NCBI GenBank assembly: GCA_009993955.1
Contig: JAACSL010000022.1
Location: 19,271 to 83,270 of the forward strand
DNA length: 64,000 bases
Origin: Paraglaciecola sp.
Lineage (GTDB): Bacteria; Pseudomonadota; Gammaproteobacteria; Enterobacterales; Alteromonadaceae
Direction: 5' to 3'
A program made the position numbers and the translations under genes. The notes under the pieces are model-generated. The model did not search any database, was not told where the DNA came from, and saw nothing but the letters and a program-made list of their open reading frames with translations. Below, one piece after another: positions 34,772-43,558 of the stretch (position 1 is its first letter; the number at the start of each line of letters is the position of its first letter).

Positions 34772-37522
34772 ATGTCGATTGACTCATTTGATGCTTTGTT
34801 CGCAGAGCCAGTAAGCTCAAACCCTCTATTCTATCTGTGTACCGGCTTTCATCGCAGCGGTACTTCACTGGTGGCGCAAACCCTAGCCAATAACGGTGTT
34901 GCAATGGGCAATGAGCTAATGGGAGCGAGTTTTAGCAATCCCCTTGGCCATGTAGAAGACATGCCAGCAGTGCGTTTGCATGACAACATTTTTGCCATCA
35001 ATGGCACAGATTGGCGTTATGCTGACAATGGCCCATTAATTAAACCCAATTGGCTGACCAACTACATAAGCCGATACATTAATGAGCGCCAACAAACGGC
35101 AGAGCTGTGTGGTGTAAAAGATCCACGAGCGGTATATTTCTTAAAAGATTGGCACCTTGCCTATCCCAAACACATCCGCTTTGTTTTAGTCTTTCGGCAC
35201 TGGTCGACTGCAGTCAACTCTTTATTTAACCGCCACAGCAGACACATTATAAATAGTGCACAGCGTATGGAAGCGCATAAAGTGAACATGCGTTTTTGGC
35301 AAGAACCCTCGTTGGCATTTGAAATGTGGTGGTCGTCAAACCAGCGCATATTGGAATTTTATCGAGCTCATAAAGACAAATGTGTGTTGATTTCCCAAGA
35401 AGGTTTTGTGCAACAACCCACGCAATTATCTGCGGTAGCCACCCGCGTTAATTTGCCAAACAATGCTTTCGATGCACCACATTATCAACCAGAGCTGATG
35501 ACGGATAGTGTGCCCTCGTATGTATTAGCGATGGTTGACCGAGACCTACGTAAAAAACTTGATAGCCTGTGGCAAGACCTGCAAACCATAGCCGATATAC
35601 CTGCTCCGCATGTGCCAAAACAGGTTGACGCAGTGGCACTGAATAAACGCCATTTTAATTTGCCTGACGAAGCAGACAAGGCTATCCAAGCACATGCCCA
35701 GGCCTTTGATTTATCTAGTCTGTCTTGGACAGAAGCCTGCGGTTTTTTGGTGCGTATTCCACCTCAACATATTGCACCACAGTTATTTGAGTCTCTTCTG
35801 CAGCGGCCATTTACCTCAGTAGACAACTATTTCACCTTGGCAAAATTAGCCCATAAACATGCTTATTTTCTGCACACCAAACTGGCAAAGATGCGTGGTA
35901 TGCATGTCGCCAGTAATAGCTGGCACATTGCTGCTTGGCAGTTATATACCGACGGTAAGCCAGATTGGATACATAGCTGCGACGCTGATTTACCTCAGAT
36001 TAATCCGTTTTCACTGCGGCCAAGGTCTGACCTAGCTGAGGGCGGCGATCAGGATGAAATACTCCAGTGTTCACCTGATACAGTTATCGATATGCTCAGT
36101 GGATCTCAATATGTAAGACGAGAAAAACTGGAACTTGTATTGCTCTATAGGGCTTTTTCTGACAGTCAATATTTTTTAAAATTGGCGCAGTTTGCCACGC
36201 AACACGGTTTATTTAGCCACGCAGAGTTTTGCTTAATCAAAGCGCTGCGACTCAATAACGAGCCCTATACCATCATGGCCATTGGTGATTTGTATTTGCG
36301 TATGGGTCTCACATTACAAGCCCATCACTGTTTTGTGCAGGCCATAGCAGAGCAAGCTGATGCAGTGCCGTTGTTAGTCAGACTTGCCGATGTCAACCTT
36401 GCACTGAATCATGTAACTGAATCATTGCGCTTCATAGCTCAAGCTCAGCATCTTCAGCCTAATGCAGCGATGGTGAAAAAATGTGCCTTACGTATAGAGC
36501 GTTTCATGGCGGCGAATCAATACAAAGACGTGGCGTCTTCAGGTAACAAAAAACAAACAATACCAGCCGAATATGTGATGCCAGCCGTTGAATCGTATGA
36601 GGAAGTAGTGGCCTTACTTCGTTACGACGAAAAAGCGGGTGAAAAACTCGATGACTATAATATGCGCTATGCGTTTATGATGCGTGATAACAAGGCTTGG
36701 TTGCGCCATGGTCTTATGCAACTTAGCCCCCCAGCGGCAACCTGTTTGGCCAGTAAGATTGTGCAGCATTGGAGCAAAATTTGGCCAAAATCAGTTTTAC
36801 ACTCAGTGTTAACTCTGCCAGATACTTACCCCATGCGTATTATCTCCACCGCCAAGGCAATCGACGCAACGCTGAACATTGCGGTGCATTGGCATATCGA
36901 CAGTATGCATCAATTATCACAGCTAATTGACTACACACGTTTGTTACCACACACGTATCAAATATTGGTGAGTGGAGTAGATGTGCAGAGGGAGAGTCAA
37001 CTGACACAAATCGCCGACCAATTTAAGAATAGATTAGTGGTGATACAAAGTCCTAGATCGGAAGGTTCATCCGTAGACCTCAGCGTTTTGTATCAGCATC
37101 TAAGTCAGTTTGATGTGGTCTGTATGTTGAGGTCTGCACCACAGGAAGATGAAGCCAAACCGGTTAATTTATTGTTGCAACAGCTGTATAGTTTACTTGG
37201 ATCGGCAGATATTATTAATCATGCTATACGTGCTTTCGCACAAGATGCCAAACTTGCCATTCTTTGCGCGCCCTATCATCCAGCCAAACTTGATAGAATA
37301 GGGTGGTTGCAAGATAAACCTGAGGTCGAAGCGCTTTTAGACGAGCTACCGAACCCGTTGATACTGTATCCCGAAGGTGGATTATGTTGGATAAGACCCG
37401 GTTTACTTGAGCCTGTATTTTCCCAGAACAAGATATCTTTCACCTCAGGTGTTTGGCCAAAATTAGCCGCTGCTTACGTTGATAAAATGGGCTACGCCAT
37501 TAAGGTAAATCGTTTAATCTGA
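34772..37522 (+). CDS. Sulfotransferase-like / TPR / RgpF-like fusion protein
   Basis: A 916-residue multidomain protein. Residues about 18-280 are sulfotransferase-like: CTGFHRSGTSLVAQTLANNG is the PAPS loop and FVLVFRHWSTAVNSLFNRHS the 3'-phosphate site. A middle region (about 440-590) is helical with TPR-like units (GDLYLRMGLTLQAHHCFVQA). The C-terminal 240 residues resemble the rhamnan-synthesis RgpF domain: LNIAVHWHIDSMHQLSQLI, later LLGSADIINHAIRAFAQD, then a LYPEGGLCWIRPGLLEPV block. The usual NRGRD-like motif is replaced by PRSEGSSVD, so this domain may be inactive or changed in specificity. It ends 9 bp inside the converging gene. Confidence 0.65.
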   Translation: MSIDSFDALFAEPVSSNPLFYLCTGFHRSGTSLVAQTLANNGVAMGNELMGASFSNPLGHVEDMPAVRLHDNIFAINGTDWRYADNGPLIKPNWLTNYISRYINERQQTAELCGVKDPRAVYFLKDWHLAYPKHIRFVLVFRHWSTAVNSLFNRHSRHIINSAQRMEAHKVNMRFWQEPSLAFEMWWSSNQRILEFYRAHKDKCVLISQEGFVQQPTQLSAVATRVNLPNNAFDAPHYQPELMTDSVPSYVLAMVDRDLRKKLDSLWQDLQTIADIPAPHVPKQVDAVALNKRHFNLPDEADKAIQAHAQAFDLSSLSWTEACGFLVRIPPQHIAPQLFESLLQRPFTSVDNYFTLAKLAHKHAYFLHTKLAKMRGMHVASNSWHIAAWQLYTDGKPDWIHSCDADLPQINPFSLRPRSDLAEGGDQDEILQCSPDTVIDMLSGSQYVRREKLELVLLYRAFSDSQYFLKLAQFATQHGLFSHAEFCLIKALRLNNEPYTIMAIGDLYLRMGLTLQAHHCFVQAIAEQADAVPLLVRLADVNLALNHVTESLRFIAQAQHLQPNAAMVKKCALRIERFMAANQYKDVASSGNKKQTIPAEYVMPAVESYEEVVALLRYDEKAGEKLDDYNMRYAFMMRDNKAWLRHGLMQLSPPAATCLASKIVQHWSKIWPKSVLHSVLTLPDTYPMRIISTAKAIDATLNIAVHWHIDSMHQLSQLIDYTRLLPHTYQILVSGVDVQRESQLTQIADQFKNRLVVIQSPRSEGSSVDLSVLYQHLSQFDVVCMLRSAPQEDEAKPVNLLLQQLYSLLGSADIINHAIRAFAQDAKLAILCAPYHPAKLDRIGWLQDKPEVEALLDELPNPLILYPEGGLCWIRPGLLEPVFSQNKISFTSGVWPKLAAAYVDKMGYAIKVNRLI

Positions 37523-38290
37523 GGCTGCATCAACATGCCGTGCGATGATTTTTCGCCACGTGTTCCATGTCTCACCACGAAGCAGAAAGTACAGTTTTGC
37601 ATAGAGTATCGCTAAAGGATCGGTCCAATGTTGGTGTCGTTTATCTGTGGGGAAAATGGTTGAAGCGTGTATATCGAAACCATCGACCTGCAAAAATTGG
37701 AAGACACCTTGCAACGTTTCTTGGTGGTTTTGCAATAAATCATGATGTTCAAGCACCAATATTTGCCCCGCAGGCACGGTACTAAACAGGTTGTCTAGTT
37801 GCTTTGAGTAACACCCTCGCTCAAGGTAAGTCTGGGTTCTGTATACCGAATTAAATGGAAAATAAGGGCCTTCTGTTAGTTTGAGCATTCTGCGTTTTTC
37901 TAGGATGAAGGCCAATAACATGCATTGGTCTTCTTCAACGTTGTTTTTAGACATTTGAAAATGCGACACAGCCCGTTGAATGGGATCGCGTAATACAACA
38001 ATAAACTTTGCGTGGGGATTATATTGATAGCAATTTTGTAAGTAGATTGGATTAAACAAGGTGATGGGCGTGGCATCACACACTATTTTTTGACCGTTGT
38101 ACTTGGCTAGTTTTTTGTTGAAGTGTTGGCGAATAAATAACAGTTTGTTAGGGCGATTTTTTAATGCGGGGTGATCAAAAGCATGGGCCTCTTTGCCTTC
38201 CACAACATAGATGTCTGGATGCTGGTTAAGAAAATAGGCTAATGCAGTTGTGCCCGCTTTCTGCACACCGATAATATGTAGATTTATCAA
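37514..38290 (-). CDS. Sulfotransferase of the heparan-sulfate (NDST-like) type
   Basis: A 258-residue protein on the opposite strand to all its neighbours. PAPS loop IIGVQKAGTTALAYFLNQHP is at residues 5-24, and the motif FIVVLRDPIQRAVSHFQMS near 95-113 holds the conserved Arg and Ser. This combination is the Sulfotransfer_1 pattern found in glycan O- and N-sulfotransferases. The C-terminus has HWTDPLAILYAKLY. It overlaps the preceding gene tail-to-tail by 9 bp. The acceptor is unknown. Confidence 0.8.
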   Translation of the reverse strand: MINLHIIGVQKAGTTALAYFLNQHPDIYVVEGKEAHAFDHPALKNRPNKLLFIRQHFNKKLAKYNGQKIVCDATPITLFNPIYLQNCYQYNPHAKFIVVLRDPIQRAVSHFQMSKNNVEEDQCMLLAFILEKRRMLKLTEGPYFPFNSVYRTQTYLERGCYSKQLDNLFSTVPAGQILVLEHHDLLQNHQETLQGVFQFLQVDGFDIHASTIFPTDKRHQHWTDPLAILYAKLYFLLRGETWNTWRKIIARHVDAASD

Positions 38291-38396
38291 TTTGTTAGAG
38301 TATTTTTGAGCATTATCATGTGCTACAAAGTAATCTGTTTCACTGACTCTGTCATCAACAATAGTTAATTGTTAGTTGGCGCAAAGTACGGTTTGT

Positions 38397-39320
38397 ATGC
38401 TGAATTATAGAAAAAACAAAAAAAAGATCGCTTTTCATCGACAGTATAATCAGTACTCGGGCGGCCATCAAAAGGTCAGAGATTATCTCGACCACTGTAT
38501 GGCTTACGGTCAATTGGATGTCAGCCTGTGGTGTGAAAGCAGTTCAAAGGTCAATGCCAATTTATTCAGTGACATTCCCGGCATTACCTATCAACAATCG
38601 TATGCTCCACAAGACGCTGATATTGTTTTTCTTGCAGGTATGGATTGGAAAAACTATTTGCCGTTTTACGATGAGAAGCAGACAAAAGTCAATCTTATTC
38701 AGCATGTAAGACATGGCGATAAGCGCCATCCACTGTTTCAATTTTTACAGTTTAAAGCCGTGCGTTTATGTGTGTCACAAGCGGTATATGATGCCATTAT
38801 TCCCTATGCTAATGGCCCTTGTTATGTGATTAAGATGGGGCATGAAATTCCCAATATAAAATTGCATCGAGATATCGATGTCTATGTTTTGGCGACAAAA
38901 CAACCGTCTCTTGGTAAACAAATTACTACTGTTTTGCAACAACGGGGATACCACGTTGTAATACATGATGAACCTACAGAGCGGTCTATGGTTTATCAAG
39001 CCATGGCCGCAGCAAAAGTAACGTTGGCCTTACCTAATAAGACTGAGGGATTCTACTTGCCTGGCATCGAAGCCATGCAACTATCAGGCTGGGCGGTCAT
39101 ACCAGATTGTATTGCCAGTCGAGAATACAGTTCACCCGGCGCCAATATTACGATGTGTGAGCTGAGTGCTGACAGTTGTCTGCATGCTATTGAAGCAGCG
39201 ACTTCTGCCATGCAAACATGGACGTATTTTTTGCATAAGAGGGCCGGCGTTAAAAGAGCGCGGGAATATAAACCGCAAGTTGAGAGGCAAACCTTGTACC
39301 GTGTCTTAGATTCGCTATAA
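38397..39320 (+). CDS. Glycosyltransferase-like protein (GT-B fold, family 1/4 type)
   Basis: About 307 residues from ATG 38397 (TTG 38376 is in frame). An N-terminal Rossmann-like half contains YSGGHQKVRDYLDH and VNLIQHVRHGDKRHP. The C-terminal half has the donor-site pattern LALPNKTEGFYLPGIEAMQLSG followed by a PDCIASREY segment, which is the typical E-x7-E-like region of GT-B transferases. Linkage specificity cannot be inferred. It is the first plus-strand gene after the inverted sulfotransferase, with 106 bp upstream that may carry a promoter. Confidence 0.65.
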   Translation: MLNYRKNKKKIAFHRQYNQYSGGHQKVRDYLDHCMAYGQLDVSLWCESSSKVNANLFSDIPGITYQQSYAPQDADIVFLAGMDWKNYLPFYDEKQTKVNLIQHVRHGDKRHPLFQFLQFKAVRLCVSQAVYDAIIPYANGPCYVIKMGHEIPNIKLHRDIDVYVLATKQPSLGKQITTVLQQRGYHVVIHDEPTERSMVYQAMAAAKVTLALPNKTEGFYLPGIEAMQLSGWAVIPDCIASREYSSPGANITMCELSADSCLHAIEAATSAMQTWTYFLHKRAGVKRAREYKPQVERQTLYRVLDSL

Positions 39321-39474
39321 ATCCATCACTTAAACCATCCGCTGCGACGAGTTTTTACGAGGTTTTTTTGGTTTATCCATGCTATATTCCGCGGCCTTAA
39401 AATTATTGCGTTGGCCTGTTGAGGACGATGTAAACATCATTAAATAACAGTCAATAATAGGGAGCTAAGTTGTA

Positions 39475-40530
39475 GTGAGTAAAAACACTTCTTTGCGTGA
39501 GTTTGGATACAATTTTTTGGGACCCATTTGCAGTGAGTACTTCCAATCTCTACTGACTCAGTGTGCGCAATTGCCCCAGCCATTTATTGGCTTCTTAGCG
39601 AGAGAAGGATATCTGTTAAATCGCATTTTCCAAACGCTTGTTGCTGAAAATTTGATACCTAACTACCCGTCCGCGTATGTGCTCTCTTCACGCAGTTTTC
39701 TTTTTCGGATCTGTGTTGCTGATCCATCAACGTGGCAATGGAGCCTGACACACAAGTTTTCAGGCAGTTTAGAACAGCTACTTGTTTCAAGATTTGGCCT
39801 TTCCTTAGCTCAGATCCATGAGGTGTTTGAAGACGATGACCTGTCGATGCATTGGTACCTGCCTGAAGAACAAGAGGCACTGGAAGCGCATTTTTATCGA
39901 AAACGTCAACAGCTTAATAAGATCGTCAAGCAAACTAAACGGAATTACATTGATTATTTGCGAAGTATTGGTTTGACTGAAGACAAGTCAGTGATTTTTG
40001 CTGATGTTGGCTATTCGGGGACTATCCAGAAACTGATCACAAAGTTACTCAAGGTAGATACCTCTGCGGTGTATTTCATCACTTCTAAGCAGGGTGATTA
40101 CAACATTGATGAAAATACCGCACACATGCATGCTGTGTTTAAAGACGGCGTGAAGATGGGCGATGGTTATACGATGTTGGATCGCTCACTATTTTTAGAA
40201 GCACTATTGACCTCTCCTCAAGGTCAGTTTTTAGACATTGCTAAAACCTCCTCACTCAACACACGAAAATTCAATTTTTCATTTGGTAAAAAGGCTTATT
40301 CCCAACATCATTTGCATGAACTGCAAGCAATATTTGAGGGCGCGATTGAAGCCTGTTGTCACTTCTTTAGGCATAATATTCGGTTTAGTATAGCTGAAAT
40401 AGAAATGTTGAATGAACGGTATGTAACGCAGCGACACATGCTTCCGCGCAGCACATGGGCCTTGTTTGATGTTGATGATGCTATTTCTGGGAATGGCAAT
40501 GTTGACCCCCTACGTTTATTCAGGTTGTAG
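39475..40530 (+). CDS. Protein resembling the C-terminal part of COG5610-type glycan-locus proteins
   Basis: A 351-residue cytoplasmic protein starting at GTG 39475 with GGAG upstream. I see FIGFLAREGYLLNRIFQTL near residue 40 and VIFADVGYSGTIQKLITKLL near 175. These match patterns (RDGxxL and DxGxxGTxQ) that I associate with the region following the HAD domain in COG5610 predicted hydrolases. Here no HAD motif is present, but the next gene supplies one 5 bp away. The precise function is unknown; a role in glycan assembly is inferred from company. Confidence 0.5.
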   Translation: MSKNTSLREFGYNFLGPICSEYFQSLLTQCAQLPQPFIGFLAREGYLLNRIFQTLVAENLIPNYPSAYVLSSRSFLFRICVADPSTWQWSLTHKFSGSLEQLLVSRFGLSLAQIHEVFEDDDLSMHWYLPEEQEALEAHFYRKRQQLNKIVKQTKRNYIDYLRSIGLTEDKSVIFADVGYSGTIQKLITKLLKVDTSAVYFITSKQGDYNIDENTAHMHAVFKDGVKMGDGYTMLDRSLFLEALLTSPQGQFLDIAKTSSLNTRKFNFSFGKKAYSQHHLHELQAIFEGAIEACCHFFRHNIRFSIAEIEMLNERYVTQRHMLPRSTWALFDVDDAISGNGNVDPLRLFRL

Positions 40531-40535
40531 TAGTT

Positions 40536-42512
40536 ATGGTAAATTTTTCACGCAGAATCATAAACAAGTTAGGCAAAGTATTTTTTACTAAGTCAAAGGC
40601 CACCGTTTTATCTGAGCGAGAGCATAATTTATTGGCTGAAGTGAATGAGGATATAAGGACCGCTTATACCTCCGCCATCGCCTCAGGCTTGTTTAATACA
40701 GAGTGGTATGAAGCTCGTTATGGTAAGTTTGAGCATCCCATTTTGGCTTTTCAAGACTATGTTGAAAAGTCAAAATATAGTAATGCTAATCCTTCCTCGG
40801 CATTTGACACCGAGTATTATCATCGCTGCAACATTGATATCTATCATGCAGATCAGTCGCCGTTATTGCATTACATTTTCCATGGCAAACAAGAGGGGCG
40901 TCGAGCAGCGCCAGCGCAAATCAAATGGCATCCCAAAAAAGCCATTGTGGCTGTGGACGATCCCGCGTGGCAAAACCAGAAAATTGCCATCTGTTTGCAT
41001 ATTTTTTACCCTGATTTTGTTGAAAAATTTGCCGATTGTCTCCGTCACTTTCCCTGTCAAATCGATGTTTTTGTGTCAGTTAGTCACGCAGATATACAGA
41101 GCCAAGTAGAACAGACTTTTTCTGAAATTCCTCAGGTTAAGTTCTTAAAGACAGCGGTTGCACCGAACAGGGGCAGGAATTTTGGGCCTATGTTGGTGGA
41201 ATTTGCTAAAGATCTACTGAATTACGATTTGATGTGCCATCTACATTCGAAAAAATCGTTATATTCGGGGCGCGAACAAACCCAGTGGTTTGATTATCTC
41301 AATCAGTACTTATTCAAAGATCGTCATGTAGTTGCTTGTCTATTACGTTTGTTTCAGAACCAACCACAACTTGGCATGTATTATCCAACGTCATTTTGGA
41401 TGATGCCAGCGTGGGTGAACCATTGGACATGCAACAAACCATTTGCTCAAGGTTTTGAACATGATTGGGGCATCGAGTGTAAAGAGAATTTTATCAATTA
41501 TCCGGTGGGGGGCATGTTTTGGGCTAGACCTGCAGCGATAAAACAGCTATTGGAAAGTGATTTCGACTATGAGGACTTTCCGGCGGAGCCGTTACCCAAC
41601 GATGGCTCATGGTTACATGCCCTAGAACGTTCGGTAGGGTTGTTGGCTGAAAAAAATGGCTATGAGCAGTTCTTTTATTATCCGCCAACAGGTCAATTCA
41701 CCAAGGACAAAAGCTATATCTTTGCACCCTATGTTAAAACCTCAGAGGTTTTATTTAACGACCTAAGAAATCATCATGTTGTTTCTTTTGACGTGTTTGA
41801 TACGGTGGTACGTCGGCAATATTGTCAGCCAGAATATGCAAAACTCAAATTGGGCAAGATACTGAGTGACGCTGGACTTTTTGGGACCGCAGAATCGTTT
41901 GTAAAAATGCGCAATGATCTCGAATTTCAACTGCGTCAGCTAAAAAATTTCCAAGGTGATGTGAGTATTTCGGAAGTCTATGCTGAAATGGCAAAAGTTT
42001 TGGATGCCGATCAAGAGCAGGTTAATAGTTGGATGCACATGGAGTTCGACTTAGATCTCGAGCAAATCGTTGAGAAAGATGAAATGGTTCAGCTTGTCCA
42101 TCGCTTGCACGAAATCGGTCGAGAAATCTGGTTTGTGACGGATATTTATTACACCCGACAACAGGTGGAAGCTGTACTTAAAAAAGCGGGACTTGTTATG
42201 CCACACCGTCTTTATGTTTCCAGTGAGTTAGGTAAACGCAAAGATACTGGTACCATGTGGCAGTATATTGCAGAGCTTGTGAAAGAAAGTGGCAAAAGTT
42301 TTGTGCATGTGGGTGATAACGTGCGCTCTGATGCACAACTATGCGGTGATTATGGGTTAACAAACGTGCATATCTTACATCCATTAGAAAAATGGCAAGC
42401 CTCGGGTTTTGCAGCCGTGCTTACAAAAGAAAAATGCCTTGATGAATCGCATACCTTAAAGTGGGGGCCGCTGGTAAGTAACCTGGGACGCTATCCACTA
42501 TTAGGTGATTAA
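40536..42512 (+). CDS. RgpF-like glycosyltransferase fused to a HAD-superfamily phosphatase domain
   Basis: A 658-residue protein in three parts. Residues about 45-125 form the repeat (FDTEYYHR, PLLHYIFHGKQEGRR) common at the start of glycan-cluster transferases. Residues about 145-390 form an RgpF (rhamnan synthesis) domain with APNRGRNFGPMLVEFA, MCHLHSKKS and YPVGGMFWARPAAIKQLL. Residues about 415-620 form a HAD domain with all four motifs: FDVFDT, FVTDIYYT, a Lys in LGKRKDTGT, and HVGDNVRSDAQ. The HAD part resembles COG5610. The intact motifs suggest real phosphatase activity, perhaps on a sugar or lipid-linked intermediate. Confidence 0.72.
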   Translation: MVNFSRRIINKLGKVFFTKSKATVLSEREHNLLAEVNEDIRTAYTSAIASGLFNTEWYEARYGKFEHPILAFQDYVEKSKYSNANPSSAFDTEYYHRCNIDIYHADQSPLLHYIFHGKQEGRRAAPAQIKWHPKKAIVAVDDPAWQNQKIAICLHIFYPDFVEKFADCLRHFPCQIDVFVSVSHADIQSQVEQTFSEIPQVKFLKTAVAPNRGRNFGPMLVEFAKDLLNYDLMCHLHSKKSLYSGREQTQWFDYLNQYLFKDRHVVACLLRLFQNQPQLGMYYPTSFWMMPAWVNHWTCNKPFAQGFEHDWGIECKENFINYPVGGMFWARPAAIKQLLESDFDYEDFPAEPLPNDGSWLHALERSVGLLAEKNGYEQFFYYPPTGQFTKDKSYIFAPYVKTSEVLFNDLRNHHVVSFDVFDTVVRRQYCQPEYAKLKLGKILSDAGLFGTAESFVKMRNDLEFQLRQLKNFQGDVSISEVYAEMAKVLDADQEQVNSWMHMEFDLDLEQIVEKDEMVQLVHRLHEIGREIWFVTDIYYTRQQVEAVLKKAGLVMPHRLYVSSELGKRKDTGTMWQYIAELVKESGKSFVHVGDNVRSDAQLCGDYGLTNVHILHPLEKWQASGFAAVLTKEKCLDESHTLKWGPLVSNLGRYPLLGD

Positions 42513-42565
42513 AAAGTCTTGGAATCGAAAAAATTGGTCGAGTACAAACTCTATTTAGGCAGGAC

Positions 42566-43555
42566 ATGAAAACTTTATACTTACATGTTGGTCCCCACAA
42601 AACAGGGACAACACTTCTTCAGAAGTTTATGTTGGACAATACTCCTGCGTTAGCAGAGCAGGGTTTGGTCTATCCTTCAAACTATATCAAGATCTTTGGG
42701 CACCATGAGCTTCGACAGAAAATTGTTGACAGAGCACTAAGCGACGAAGATGTTCAATTCATTAATCAATCTACGCAAAATATATTGTTTTCCAGTGAAG
42801 ATTTTATCTCTTTGAATAAAGCAGATTTTGAGTATTTACGTGATGTGATAGACAACAAAAATATTGTGGTTATTTATGCTTGGCGCCGAGCTGGTTACAA
42901 AATGTATTCAATCTGGCAAGAAGTGATTAAACACGGTGGCACAGAAACGTTTTATCATTATTTCCATAATCATTTAGCTCGGCCCGGACAAAGCCAAATG
43001 CTCTCCGCAGATTTGAAGTTAGCGATGTTTCAAAGCGTGTTTGGTGAGGATAATTTGATCATCATTGACTACGATAGTGCCGACAGCCGTGACTCATTGG
43101 TAAAGGACTTTTTGCAGGCGGTCAATATTACGTGGTATCCGTCTTTTGTTATTGCTAACGACAATGTCAACGCGGTTAATAAATCGATGCCGGTTGTTGA
43201 TATTGAAATTATCCGCGCGCTCAACTTTATATTTGCGAAAAACCATCAGAAAACAGGTTCATGGGTCAGAACTAAGTTTGTGCAGGAAGAATCAGCGTTA
43301 CTCAATCATGGTTTGACTGAGTTACGAAATGTCATCAAAGCAGACTTGGAAAAAATCAATGTAGGTAATTATTTCATCGACCATCGCTGTGAAAAAATAA
43401 TGGTGACACAATTTGCCAATGTTATTCAAAACTATCAAATAGCCAACGACGTTAGAACGATAGAACTGGCGAGCTCAGATTGGATGCTAAACCCTGAAGC
43501 ACAAAAGTATCTTGCTAACATTACCCAGCATTTGACTACATTTTTGCCAGTGTAA
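42566..43555 (+). CDS. Sulfotransferase-like protein
   Basis: A 329-residue protein starting at ATG 42566. LHVGPHKTGTTLLQKFMLDN (residues 5-24) is a clear PAPS-loop motif. The second motif is less canonical (VVIYAWRRAGYKMYSIW near 105), so activity is less certain than for the other sulfotransferases in this locus. The central and C-terminal regions show no other recognised domain. It follows the RgpF-HAD gene by 53 bp and precedes two related glycosyltransferase genes. Confidence 0.65.
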   Translation: MKTLYLHVGPHKTGTTLLQKFMLDNTPALAEQGLVYPSNYIKIFGHHELRQKIVDRALSDEDVQFINQSTQNILFSSEDFISLNKADFEYLRDVIDNKNIVVIYAWRRAGYKMYSIWQEVIKHGGTETFYHYFHNHLARPGQSQMLSADLKLAMFQSVFGEDNLIIIDYDSADSRDSLVKDFLQAVNITWYPSFVIANDNVNAVNKSMPVVDIEIIRALNFIFAKNHQKTGSWVRTKFVQEESALLNHGLTELRNVIKADLEKINVGNYFIDHRCEKIMVTQFANVIQNYQIANDVRTIELASSDWMLNPEAQKYLANITQHLTTFLPV

Positions 43556-43558
43556 TTA

